NCBI GenBank assembly: GCA_023055355.1
Contig: JALJCS010000004.1
Location: forward strand, 27,866,744-27,930,743
Source of the DNA: Agelaius tricolor
Taxonomy: Eukaryota > Chordata > Aves > Passeriformes > Icteridae
Direction: 5' to 3'
DNA length: 64,000 nt
The position numbers and the translations under genes were made by a program. This document shows, piece after piece, positions 1 to 12,125 of the stretch (its first letter is position 1; each line of letters starts with the position of its first letter). The notes beneath the pieces are model-generated. The model was not told the DNA's origin. It ran no database searches and saw only the letters and a program-made list of their open reading frames with translations.

Positions 1-3000
1 TTCCTAGAGTTCTCCTTAAGAATTTGCTTCTTTAAACATTATTTCATAGAGAATCAAAGTGTCACAAAAAAACATTTCTAAAACCTGGATAAATACACAT
101 TGCTCCTATAGCTGAATTTTATAGCTACACAACATCTATATCCCTTTATTTTTTCTTTTTTCCCACCTAGTCAAGTAGTGTTCTTGCCAGTGCATTGCTA
201 ACAAAATGCTTTTCTTACAATGCAGAGTTTTTTGAATTAATTTCCAATTTCAGAGGCCTTTTATTCTATAGGTGGCAGAGGTAAAGGCTTTTTCCTCCTT
301 CCTCTCCTTTCAGGGACATGAGATTCTCTTATGATTACATCAAATTAATTAAAAAAAAAATTAAGGAAATCTTCAACTTTTTAATTTTTGAGAATTTAAA
401 TTAGAATTAGGTACTTCTGTGCAAATGAGCACTTAATGTGTTATAACTGCTATGCAATAGCAACAAAAATTTAACTCCTCATTATTTGTGGTGTTTCATA
501 TCCATGTCTCATTCTTCCAGCATTTGGGCTCCATGGAAACAGAACTGTGAACCCAGAAATTTTTTTTGTTCAGAGACCTTATCTTATATTTGCAGGCACT
601 AAATGTCTTAAAGGGAAAGCATCTGAGGTCTTTGTCATGTGATTTTATTTGTAGATTCCTTATAAATACGCATAAATTCAGATCTGCTGGCTTTACAAAT
701 TTCTCTGTCTATTGTTGTTAGAGCTCTGCATGTGTCTCCAAGGAAAAGGCAGAAGTCCTGAAAAACAAGTTACTCTTTTTCCTTCAGATTATTTGCCCTT
801 CCTTACTCTTCTTCACAACAACTGAGAGCTTCCAACCTTTATTACTGTATGTAACAAGGAATTTTTTCTCCTCGCGAATGTAAGGACACCATGTTTTGAC
901 TTCATCTCTCAGGAAAAGGTTAAGAACCCTGGTGAAGTGAGGGCAAAGGGTTACACATGACTAACAAGCGTCAAGCAGCTAATGCCTATTGCCTTTGCAT
1001 CTCCCTGATCTTCTGTTCCCTCTTTCTTCCTTCATCTTCAATCTGACTGCATATCAAATTCTCATATAAGTGATCCTCACAGGCTCTTGAGGAGGAAAAA
1101 AGCAAGTTAATCTTCAGCATGTACTGTAAATTTAGTCAAAAGTAAAAAGATAAAGATAAGTAAAGAAAAAAAGTAGTTGAAAGATTAAGGTAGTGGACCT
1201 TTGGACTTCTAATGAATAAGTACTATGGGCTAGAAAGAGGAATTAAGAACCAGCACTTTTGGATTTTAATGAGGACAAGCTATAGCTTGATTAGGAAGGA
1301 AGAGAATGTGCAGATTAAAACTAGATTATTTGTGGAGATCCCATATATGGAAGCGAGGAGATTAAGAATCACAGATTGAATTCATCCAGGACTACAATAA
1401 TAATAATATATATATTATTACTATATATATATATATAATTTGAGAGAATTGGATGGTCTTTCTTTTTTGAAACAAACTTCAAGCTCTACTACCAATCATG
1501 AATTAGCATGTCTTATAAATCACACATATTTTTCAAGTGAAATTTTAACTAACAAACCTAGATATCACCTAATAGAATACAAAATAAGCACTTGTGGCAA
1601 TTCTTTCTGAACTCATGAATCTAATTCTGGGGAATTTTCATTGTACAAAAAGGTACTTGGTTACCAAGAGCCTGAATAGGGTTTTGATTCATCTAACAAG
1701 TGTATGTATATTTTTAGCACTTTGAAGCTGTTACTGATTGCCAGTGAGTTTAGACATTTCTTTTCACCAAAGCCATGTCACTGTTTTTAACTGGCAATGA
1801 GTCAGTCTAGAGGTACTTATAGAAGAAAAATGGTACCACTAATGTTCAGGCTACCAAATTACGTTCAAGCTGTCAAGGATTCAGTGGTATTGGGGGAAAA
1901 AAAAGCATTCTTTTATTACATTTATAATAGTAACTTTGTGAGTTGGTATGCACCTGACTTCATTATTTCCTTAACTTTGAGCATTTTAGAATCTTAGCTA
2001 TAGCAAAGTATAAGCAGCAAAAATATCTCCTAAATAACAAAATCAATAGATTTACCCCTGTATGTCATTCATATCTTTCTTTTTTGCTTTCCACTCCTCC
2101 AATATGGAAGCTCTTAACAAAGTTGTTCCCATTCAAAATAATACATTTTAATTTGTTACCAAACTGGCTTTCAATGAGGTGCTTATTTTTTGTGCCACTT
2201 ACAGAGTTGTCCACTTTGATATGCAGAAGCATATGGAAAAGGACCACAGAAAAGTTGTGATGGAAGAGATTTGAAGTTCTCCTATGAGAACTCAAGCAAT
2301 TAGAGATTAAAAATTCCCATCTTATTCCTGATACAGGAACGTGGACTGTATTTGCTGCTTACCTTAAGTATAAACAATCTTTCATAGCAGTCAAGTCTAG
2401 ATTGATATCACTCCTTTAAACAGGCAGAAAGCAACAAGGACCTAAAAGTGCTACTGAGGGATCTCACTTGCCTGTGCCAGCCAAATAACACAAAGTCATT
2501 CAATTACCCTTTCTCCCACAATTTTTTTTACCAGAAGATGCTATTCTTTACATTATTATTTACAGTCTGATTCAGAAGTATATTTTAATGATTTATTTAT
2601 ATAGCATACCAAGCTTTAAATAAAACATGCATCCAAATTCAAAGTTTTGTCTCTAATGTGCCAGTTATGTGACTAATTCATTAAGTTTGTCTCTGACTTA
2701 TGAATAATACAAGTAACTTTTAAGAAGTGAAGTTGATTTGGATCCATATTTCATACTTTGGAACATAAATATCTGTTTTATTAATAGCTATTTATAAAGA
2801 ATGAGCTTAGCAGTTAATGTACACACTTACCATTGAAAATACAGAGCACACCATTGAAACACAGAGTTACCTACAAAGACTTCCATCTTTAGCCCTATTT
2901 TCAAAAATAGATGTTCTTCTGTCTTACTAAGATGGATTCTTCTGTTTTCCTCTTGGAGATAGGTGGGAGGATAGAAATGGAGAGGAAGTAATACTTGAGT

Positions 3001-4239
3001 TTAACACTGACATCAGAGAATCTGTGTCATTTTTTGTTACTTCTGAGCCTGTCTGTGCAATAGTGAAAGCCTATCAGTCAATATTTTGGATCTCTGGAGT
3101 TGGGATGTCATAGTTCAACTACCTCCTCATTTCAGCTAGGTGAGAATAACTACATCAAATCATGAATAAACCAGTCATCTAAGGATTATAATAGCCAAGT
3201 GCTTAATGCCCACGGGAGACAAAATGTTCTTTAAATTCAAAACTTGTCCATGAATTTTAGAAATAAGTAAATCTACCTTTCAATGAGTTTGCACTTTTTT
3301 GCCTTCTAATCCATGCAGACAAGATAAAGCAGATGTCTTTTCATCCTCTGGAACTAGGCTGGGACAGCACTTGGTGTGGGTAGTACAGCAGGAAATGTCT
3401 GTTGACCGTCCAGTTCACTGCTGCTGCAAACAATACACAGTCTGAACTCTCCCATCTCTGAACATGCATCTCCTGATAAATACAATACCATTCTAAAAGA
3501 AGGACCCACCTAACTCTTCCCATACTGGCATTACTGTAAATTATTTCTAATAGCAATAATTTGAAGTTTGTTTCAGATTTGATTGAAGTTGGTAAATATG
3601 ATTCAAGCCTTACTAGGAGAAAAACAGAATTTTCCCAAGTGTGTAAGTCACATGTCCATAACAAAACAGTCTGAAAATTGAGTTATCATTAAAGAGAGCT
3701 AGAATCTGTTTTCAGGTTTTGGAGTTTCTGTTTTATGGAAAAGAACACTCATAAAACAACAGCTTCACTAATCTTTAAAAGTTTTGTCTGAGCAAGCAAT
3801 AAAACCTTATCTGCAAAGGTTACTTAAGACAAATGAGTATTGGAATGCTTATGGTATATGCATTTTTTTGTGCCTGGTGATGATTAAGGATCACAAGGAT
3901 CTGTGGGCACCCAAAAAAACCCAAACAGAACCAAAGCCCATAAAAGCACCTTGCTTTCAAGAATACTAAGAATGGGATCCCATAAATCTGGAAGTACCCC
4001 ATTTTGTAGTGAGTTAATAAGAACTAATGGCTTTCTTAAGCCAAGAAACAGTCGAATCAAGTGCAAATCCCAAACCCCTGGTGAAGGTAGTGTAGAACTA
4101 TATAGTCCTGTGGCAATATAACAATACTTTGATATTTATTCCATAGCTTCGTGATGGCCTCTTTGAAAAAGACTTCCGTTCAGTACTAGGTCTGTTGCTT
4201 TTATGCATAAATGTCCCTTTTTTTTGCAAATTACTCTGA
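1..4239. other. Unique AT-rich sequence, no gene seen
   Basis: No coding exon, RNA gene or clear interspersed repeat could be supported here. Open frames reach only about 107 codons and show no family signature. The only simple structure is a TA-rich microsatellite near 1.4 kb, listed separately. Ancient decayed repeats could be present and would need a profile search. Confidence 0.5.
1395..1438. repeat. AT-rich microsatellite (AAT/TA)n
   Basis: A run of ATA and TA units, with an AAT-type start and two uninterrupted TA stretches separated by 'ttattac'. Simple-sequence repeat with no evident function. Confidence 0.85.
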
Positions 4240-4337
4240 ATTATATCAGGGTATTACATTCCTTGCCCACCTCTGGGGAGTCAGAATTTGATGATCTGTA
4301 AGGTCGAATGCCACAAGCCATTCTATGATTCTATAAT
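4240..4337 (+). mobile_element. CR1 LINE, 3'-terminal fragment
   Basis: The block carries the CR1 3' end: a degenerate 'cttgcccacctctggggagt' followed by 'gatgatctgtaaggtcgaat', then 'ccattctatgattctat'. The short octamer-like tail repeats (attctatg) at the end are typical of avian CR1, which ends in such repeats and not in poly(A). Only the 3' UTR tail remains, as expected for 5'-truncated CR1 copies. The match is by memory of the family consensus. Confidence 0.8.
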
Positions 4338-7319
4338 AAAGCTAAATAAATCAAGTTTCAAGATATTTGATTACAATACATTTATACATCATCCAACTGA
4401 GTGTTACTGATCCAGACAGGATGACTTGGCCCCTTAGTAATGATCTTTTCCTTTAGTTCATCTACATTTGAAAAGTCACATGCAATGAGGTGAAAACAAA
4501 ACACCAGAAAACATGACTGTATTAAGAGGATCAAGTGAGGGACCGGCCTTCTGAGAGAAAGCTTTACACAGACAGTCAGACAGACAGACAGATAAGACAA
4601 TGACCCCTCCCACTCCTCCCCACTTCCCCCCCAGACTACTGGTGAGGTGGGAGAGTTGAGATCATAATTTCACATTCTTTACTATTTCAAAAATGTTGCA
4701 ATCTCAGTGGATCAAATTATGTTCTTGACTATGAATGCCTGTGTACCATTTGGGCTCTTATTCAGGGGCAGGTATTCCCAATATATACTGCTTTGGAAGG
4801 CTCCATTAATTCAGATGGATTTATACCTTTTAGCCCAGGACAACCTTTGTCCTAGTGACTGAGACCCATATTAAATGCCTAGGTAGCAGAGTAGGTCATC
4901 CAGTATAAATTAAAGGACTTCAGAATCACATTCTATGAATGATTTAGAGATATGAAATTTGTGTAGCCTTTTTGTGCTAGTGTTTTTCCCAAAGATCTAC
5001 CATTTCCTTTATTAAACATACAAGAGATGCCATAAAATCTATTTGCTTGAATTTTAGATTCTAACCTTTTAAAGCTTTTAAGTCATTCAGCCAGAAGTGA
5101 TTTCCTTCTGCATGCATGAAGCTTTCCTCACTAGAATTACTCTTCTGGAGATACAAAATCCATGACTGACTTGACCTTGAATTGTTTATCTCTACAGCAA
5201 AATTCCTTCTGAAATAAAATTTATCAGGCCAACAAAGCAAAGAAGTTGATGGCCTTTTACCTTGCTCCTGCTTCTCTTCCTGTCATTGTTACTGACCTCA
5301 AATCCTGAAGAGGGAGATGAACTTGAAAAACTATGTGCGCTGACTGGCATATACTATAGCTTGCAGATGTGTAGTGCCAAGCTCTTGTCTCATTTATTCT
5401 TCTAATAAAATCTACTAGGTATTATGAGGTTGTATGGGAGAACAGAAGGGAAAACAAGAGTGTTTGGGGAAGTGGTACAGATAAGTTACTGGGGATTTGT
5501 TATTTCGAGCCAAACTACTGATGGAAGGTGATAGGATCTTGAAAAGCATCATAGTCAGGGACTTTTTAAGATGATCAGCCCTTTAATTATGTAAGCATTT
5601 GAATCATCAGGCTTTGAATCATCAGTCAGTGTGACATGAAGCAACAGCAGTGACAGCTACAGTAAGTTCTGGGAGCTGAGCACTAGACTGAACTGGACTG
5701 AAGGTTCCCAAAGTCAGGAAAATCCATATAAGAGCTCAAAGACCCACCAGGAAGAGGCAGCTTTCATTACTGAGGCTGATGTGAAGCAGACGTTGCCTGT
5801 TGACAGCAACAACTGGTTACATAACAAATTTTACAAGAGAAAGAAAGACTTGGCTACAAACCTTAAAGTTTGTTTAGGATTTTGCTAATAAAATTTACTG
5901 ATATCCCAAGTTCTACTTCTCTAAATGGTAGACAACTCTCTAGACTCTCGTGTAGAATGCATCAGTATCTGTCAGCAGTGAGCTTTTTTCTCTTAACCTA
6001 CACTAAGTCTCTTAACCTACATTGTTAAGAGCTTTTTTACTCTTAATCCACATTAATTTCTGGATATCTCCTGTAATTGCACCCAGAAAAAAAATGTCCA
6101 GGCATATTCTATTCTAGTTTTTCAGCTAGATGGACAGGAAGAATTTTTGTTTGCTTTGTTGCTTGATTGGGTGCTTTTTTTCTGGGATAAAGCTATTTTA
6201 GCTTTGGAAAACCAGATCTGCTCACATAATATGTATACATAAAATATATGGCTTAAAGCGAAAAGGTATCCAATCTGGAGCAGGCTGTGGTGCACACTTT
6301 CTGTGATAATAGTAAGAATCTGGACAAGCCTCAAAAGCACTCCATCCAGTGTAGAGGTGAGAAGAAAAGAGTACAACACCTGACAAGTATATCTGCTGAT
6401 TCCAAGTGGAATATACCCTGCACAGATGTGAGCTAGCCCATTCTTTATTGACATATTTGACTCAGAAGAATTTCTTACAGTTACTTGAAAGTTAGATATT
6501 ACTATATGACTGATCCTACAGTAGCTAGTGCTTACCTTTCTCAGAGGCCTGCAGGTATATAGATCAGATTGTTTGAGCTCTACCATTATTCCAAACTTCT
6601 GCTGGCTGGGATGCTGTAGATAGTCTCTATTATATTTTTAGTCATGTCTTGAAAATATACTAACACTTTTGATTTCTTTTTCTATGCAGGTGAACCATTT
6701 TTCACACCTGTAAATTTAGATTAACAAAAGTTTTATCAGCTTGAATGACAACAGAACCTGATTTCTCATTAAATGGAATTTGTTAGAAACCCTTATTTCT
6801 TAAGGAAAAGAAACTAACCTTTAACTCACAATTTGTCATATTTTCCTAAATCATTACACTACGTGTGTTTTAGAGCAGGACATATTAAAATACCTCACTA
6901 GTAATGAAGAAACTCTGCAGTATAAATTTATTAGTTCCCTTGTTAGTGAAAAATAATATCTCTGTTATTTATTAATTTTAAATTGACTGAAAAAGGGAAG
7001 GTTTTTTTTTTAATGACACAGAAAATATAGGATAACTTGGGAGAATAAATTAACGTTTCTGAGCATTTCCTCTTCTCTCTTCTCAGCCAAGGTGGTACCA
7101 TCACTGAGAATGAGAAAGAAGTGCACTGGAAGTGTGGTGTTAGTGTCAACCATTTTAATCATTCTCAGCACCATGTTGTAAAGTAGCCAACATTTATGAC
7201 TATTCCACAAATCTCTGATGAGACACTTTGGTAAAATGATTTTTTAATATATATAGGCTGTTTCATTAATCAGAGGTATATGTGTAGAGTTATTGAAGTA
7301 TCAGCTCACAGAAAGCTAC
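4338..7319. other. Unique AT-rich sequence, no gene seen
   Basis: Apart from a short CAGA-type microsatellite near 4.58 kb, nothing could be assigned. The longest frame (about 154 codons on the minus strand near 6.1-6.6 kb) has an ordinary composition and no recognisable domain, and is treated as chance. Confidence 0.45.
4569..4593. repeat. (CAGA)n microsatellite
   Basis: Four to five CAGA units with one interruption (cagt). Short simple repeat. Confidence 0.8.
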
Positions 7320-7925
7320 CGGGCCACACTGCAGTATCATTCCTGTGGTGAAGATAATGATGGGGAACCCAGCATCTGCAGAACTAATAATTTAGCACAG
7401 CAAATTACTATACCTGACTGTGAAACAATGTGGCTAGAATGCCATTTCTCAGCAGCAGCTTTTTCACTATAAATAAGCAGTTTGCATCATAAAATACCAC
7501 CTTTTTACAAAATATATATATATTGCTTTTTTTTTGTGTGTGGTCTCTCTCCTAGTTTGTTTGAGTGTGTTCTAAGCTGTGATTCCTTTTTCCTTTATAT
7601 TCATCAGAGATTTTCAGTCTCACAGTGATGGTTTTACAATCATTTCATATAACCAGTAGAAACAAGAAGCAACACATTCTAGAGGTTTTCTAAATACTGA
7701 AAATGTTTCAACCAACGTATTGTATTTACTGTGCAAGCATGTCATGATACCATTGGTCTTGGGTGTGTGTTGGGTGCAGGGAGGGCAGAGAACCAAATAT
7801 CATATGCAGGACAAATAATTTGGTACAGTAAATTAATATACTTGACTCTGAAACTCTGCACAGAGAAAGCCATTTCTCAGTTGCATTATGTATTGCATTT
7901 CTCATTGTGATACACAAGCAGATTC
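7320..7925. repeat. Diverged local direct duplication (two copies, about 430 bp apart)
   Basis: Two segments, about 7320-7490 and 7730-7925, share an ordered series of blocks in the same orientation: 'taatttagcacagcaaatta' against 'taatttggtacagtaaatta', then 'acctgactgtgaaac' against 'acttgactctgaaac', then 'gccatttctcag' in both. The copies differ by substitutions and small indels, so the duplication is old. I do not recognise the unit as a known repeat family. Confidence 0.6.
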
Positions 7926-10900
7926 CAGCCCCAATTTCAAAAAAGGTTAAACTGATGAATATTGCAACACTAGAGAGAGGTCAAACATGCCTCTTTTTTT
8001 TCATTTGTTGGGTGACTGGGTTATATAAGGTAGCTCGTAATAAAATTTAGAGCAGATCAAGAAAGAGATCTTAAAACACACCTGTGCGAACAGGGATATG
8101 ATATCCACAAAGAACATGAATCCACCAGATCTCTATGCCATTCATCAAAGGAGCAATACATACCTGTGAAAAATATGATCCTCTTTTCCTAGGATTGTGT
8201 ACATGCTGATTTTGGCAAATGCTTATTGAGATTTAGATAGCCAAGAACTATTAGCAATGTCATTCTGCTCTACAAAATATGAATTGCCAGTCTTTGGTCT
8301 TCAAGAACCATTTTTCTCCATGCCTTAAAAACTGGCTCTTTCTTTGTTTCTTCCATTACTTAGAAACAAATGGGTGTCCTGAGAAAAAAATATAAAAGGC
8401 TAATAAATCTCCAAACCACAATCACCATTTTTGAGGTAACTCATCTACTCTCATGGTGTGCAAGCAGGAATCTCTGTTTACTCAGCCTTGTACAGTATGC
8501 AGCCTCACATCTACTCAGAAAAAGAAACTGTTGTAAGGCCTTCAATTATTTAGAAGAGTGTATGTAGTGCCTTCAGAAGTCATTAGAGATTTGAAGGAGA
8601 AAGAAGATTGACTGGAGAAAGGAATAAAAAAATCAATGAGTAAGATGACTGATGGATTCTTTTACCAAAGGACTTTTTTCCTGCTATTTTCATATAAGAA
8701 CATATAATTAGGTGGAAAGGAATCAAATGTGTTTCTAGAATTGACAAAAACTCTTCAGATGTTAGGTTTTAATGCTTTAATCTTTCTCTAGCCTGATACA
8801 GGGGATCAGGATCATCCAATGTACTATTTTTCTCAAAGAGAAGAATAAAAAAGATAATATATAACTTTACATTAATAATATATAATAAATAATACATAAA
8901 TTTACATTAATTTTCCTCAGGAAGATGGAGCAATAATGGATGCAGTTTTTTCTCACTTTCATGATAGCGTGGATTGTTTCTACCTTTTGGACTCAGAACT
9001 TCTTACAGAAAAAATACAGCTTGGGAAGTATATTGTTAAAATTTACACAACACTAGTCCTGACAGTGTGATTACAGAAGTCTTTTGCATCTTAAGACTTT
9101 AAAAATTACTTACTGAATTATGATGGAAATAGTCCAAATTTCACTTCAAATATATGGTTAGTATATAGCTGAAGGTACACCAATAAAAAAATGACAACAA
9201 ACCTAAGTGCAAAAAATCTAAAGTGCTGAAATACAAACAAAGCTACCTAAAAAGTTAAATTCTCCTTATAGACAAAAGGAGAATTAAGGTAAATTATAAA
9301 TGTATTGTGAATTTATTTCTAAGCTTGTTAATTTTTTGTCTAGTAATATGAATATACAACAAATGTCACAATTTTTATGGGAGAAAGTGGAAAGAAATAT
9401 GTCTTTGTTTTTAGAGCCAAAAGTAGTTCTTTATAAAATTAGAAAAGTCCTGGTTGGCCATGGACAATATTATGGCAGACAATAGAAACAGGGACACAGA
9501 AAAATAGTGATGTAGATTTAAGTTTGGCCAGATACAAACTATACCCAGCTGCCTTTTTCACAAGGGTCAAGAGATGTTCAGGGTGTCTTCAGTACATGTG
9601 GCTTCCTTAAAAGAACATGTGACATGAACCCTCAACTGGACACAAAATCTTCTTTTTTGCCTCAGAAGCATATTGAAGAAGAGCAAACCATCTTAAGTAT
9701 GATGGCTTGCTTGTGCAACTCAAAAATGAGTGGAGGTACAGCGAATTATTATACTTATAACTACTGTTAATATTGCTTCAGATGTATTACTGGGCTTTCA
9801 TGACTTTTGAAGTCATATAGTGTGGCAAATACTCGTCTTTTTAGCTGGACATTATTATACAACTGTTATTGATGGCACAAAACTGGTAAAACTCAAGAGC
9901 CAGAGCATGAGGTAATGAAACTATATTAAATCCAGAATTTAATAAGAAGTGTAGCTTGCAGTTTTCACAAATTCAATGTACCTTATTAATCCACCATTAG
10001 ACATTCTTCTGAAGCCTTTATTTTATTTGCTAGTACTTGTTGTTATTATTACTGTTATTACTACCAGAATCATACCTATTCAAAACTTACTCCTTCACAG
10101 AAAACTGTGCTAGAGGGTTTGGGTTTTTTTTAATTGTAACTAACTGCCATGTAACATGTTCCTGATAGTTTAATGCTGCACCTGTACCATCAAAAATTAG
10201 CTACAGTTGAACTGCTTGGCAACTAAAGTCAGAAGACAGCTGACATTGTCTTGGTCCCTGGCACACAGCCAAAAAAGAAGAGGTTTAGGAGAGGTTAACT
10301 CTTTAAATACTTGGCATTTTCAGGTAAAAACAAACAAGTAACCGTTATTTGAGCAACGAGATTGTTTGAAAGTCTTGTTTTCATTCAAAATGAAAAAAAA
10401 GGTGATAAGCTGTTATTTATACAGAGAAAATATGTCTCACACTTTTGAAAGTTAGTGGGATTTACCCTCCCCTCATTTTTTTTTAGTCATAATGGTTTCT
10501 AGACTTTACCTTCCTATTTCTCAATGCCTGAGTTAAACCACAGTATATATTCTGCTCTCCATTCCAGTTTAATCAATAATCCAAAAACCTGAATTAAACT
10601 AAAACCAAGACATCCCGTTTCTAGAATTTCTTTTAATTCATAGGACTCCTCTAAATGGCAGCTTTTTCCTCCCTCTCCCTCTCTTAATCATAACTGACCT
10701 TCAGGAACTGCTGAGCTCTTCACAGAAACTGTAAAAGGACAGGTCATTCCTTGTGGTATACATTTCAAGGGAGGGGAGGATGGGGGTAAGAAATCAGAGT
10801 AATTTAGCATGAGCCTATATGGTTTAGATGTCTCTTTGATATCTTAAGAATAAGGTCTAGTATTGCATATTCATTTTACACTGTTTTATTTTTTAGTGTT

Positions 10901-11307
10901 TAAGGCGAATCACATAATTATACAGCAAGCACACAAAATATGATATTAAAAAATTACTTATCTCCTGATGAGGGAAGGCATGGGAATACCAAAAACTGTG
11001 GTGAAAGGTAGAGGAAATATCACAGGGAGGGTTAAACATCTTTGAAGTGTCATCAGTGTCATTTTAGGCTGCAAGTGCTATGGGAGTATAAATTCAAGGG
11101 TAGCAACAGGACTACAGTCTAATGATCTGAGGTAATTAGCAATACCCAGGTTCTGTTTCAGATAGCAGTTAGAACTTAAATTAAAAACATAATATTCTGC
11201 TAAAATGCAAGTATAACTTCTGAAGTAGAAAAGCGTGGGCTAATTCTCCATTTTCTTTTGAGAATGCTATTGCAAGAAAGAAACAAGTTATTGGAAGAGC
11301 AATTTAT
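7926..11307. other. Unique AT-rich sequence, no gene seen
   Basis: No exon, RNA or interspersed repeat could be supported. Frames are short (up to 65 codons) and unremarkable. Confidence 0.45.
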
Positions 11308-11312
11308 GCATT

Positions 11313-11889
11313 TGTGCTAGTTTTGGCTGGGAGAGAATTAATTTTCTTCACAGTGGCTGGTATGGGACTGTGTTGTGGATTTGTGCTGGAAGTTGTGTTG
11401 ATAACAGAGAGATGTTTTTATTATGGCTGAGCAGCACTTAGAGAGAGAGTCAAGGGCTTTGCTTCTGCTCACACAGCCCCAGCAGTGAGTATGCTGGGGG
11501 TGCACAAGGACTTGGGAGGGGACACAGGTGGGACAGGTGACTCTGACTGACCAAAAGAATATGCCATACCATATTGCATCACGCTTAGTGGGGAACAAAG
11601 GAAGAAGGGGGACTTCTTGTTATGGTGTTTGTCTCACCAAGCCACTGTCACGCGTGATGGAGCCCCGACTTCTTGGGGACAGCTGAACACCGCACAGCCC
11701 ATGAGAAATAGTGAATTAATACCTTGTTTCATCTTGTTTGGATGTATAGCTTTTGCCTTACCTATTAAACTCCCTTTATCTCAAGCCATGAATTTTCTAT
11801 GTTTATTTTTCGGATTCTCTCCCTGACCCTGCTCATGGGTTGAGAGGTTGTGTGGTATTTAATGGTTGGCTGGGGATAAAACCATGATA
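11313..11889 (+). mobile_element. Solo ERVL-type LTR (577 bp) with 5-bp target-site duplication
   Basis: The segment starts 'tgtgctagttttggctggga' and ends '...aaaccatgata', matching an ERVL LTR family common in songbirds. It is bracketed by the direct repeat 'gcatt' (11308-11312 and 11890-11894). Five bases is the usual ERVL target-site duplication. An ATTAAA polyadenylation signal lies at 11764-11769. The terminal CA has decayed to TA, and the TATA region is disrupted compared with the related copy at 40.2 kb. No internal retroviral sequence flanks it, so it is a solo LTR left by recombination. Confidence 0.88.
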
Positions 11890-11894
11890 GCATT

Positions 11895-12029
11895 ACAATA
11901 GTAGTACTGCGGTTTGAACACAGAAAACTCAGCAGGACAAGAAAGTTAAGAATGCATAGAACAGTGGTATAGGGGAGCAAAGGGGAGGAAACTCAGTGCA
12001 TTGAGAACATCTGAGAGGCATATATGTTA
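11895..12029. other. Short unique spacer
   Basis: Unique sequence between the ERVL LTR and the hairpin. Nothing recognised. Confidence 0.4.
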
Positions 12030-12070
12030 TTTTAAATTTTCTCTGCTTGTTTTGCAGAGAAAATTTAAAA
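12030..12070. other. Perfect 17-bp inverted repeat (hairpin) with 7-base loop
   Basis: The left arm 'ttttaaattttctctgc' (12030-12046) and the right arm 'gcagagaaaatttaaaa' (12054-12070) are exact reverse complements around the loop 'ttgtttt'. Pairing stops at both outer ends. With about 17 pairs it is shorter than a normal pre-miRNA stem, so no RNA gene is called. It lies about 35 bp from an (AC)n tract. Confidence 0.9.
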
Positions 12071-12084
12071 GATTTGTATTTATT

Positions 12085-12125
12085 CACACAATACACACAC
12101 ATGAACACACACACACACACACACA
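12085..12125. repeat. (AC)n microsatellite
   Basis: An imperfect CA-rich start followed by an uninterrupted AC tract from 12105 to 12125. Confidence 0.9.

Noticed and set aside
6122..6586. 154-codon minus-strand open frame
   Set aside because: No recognisable domain, ordinary composition and no splice or promoter context; this length is expected by chance in 64 kb.
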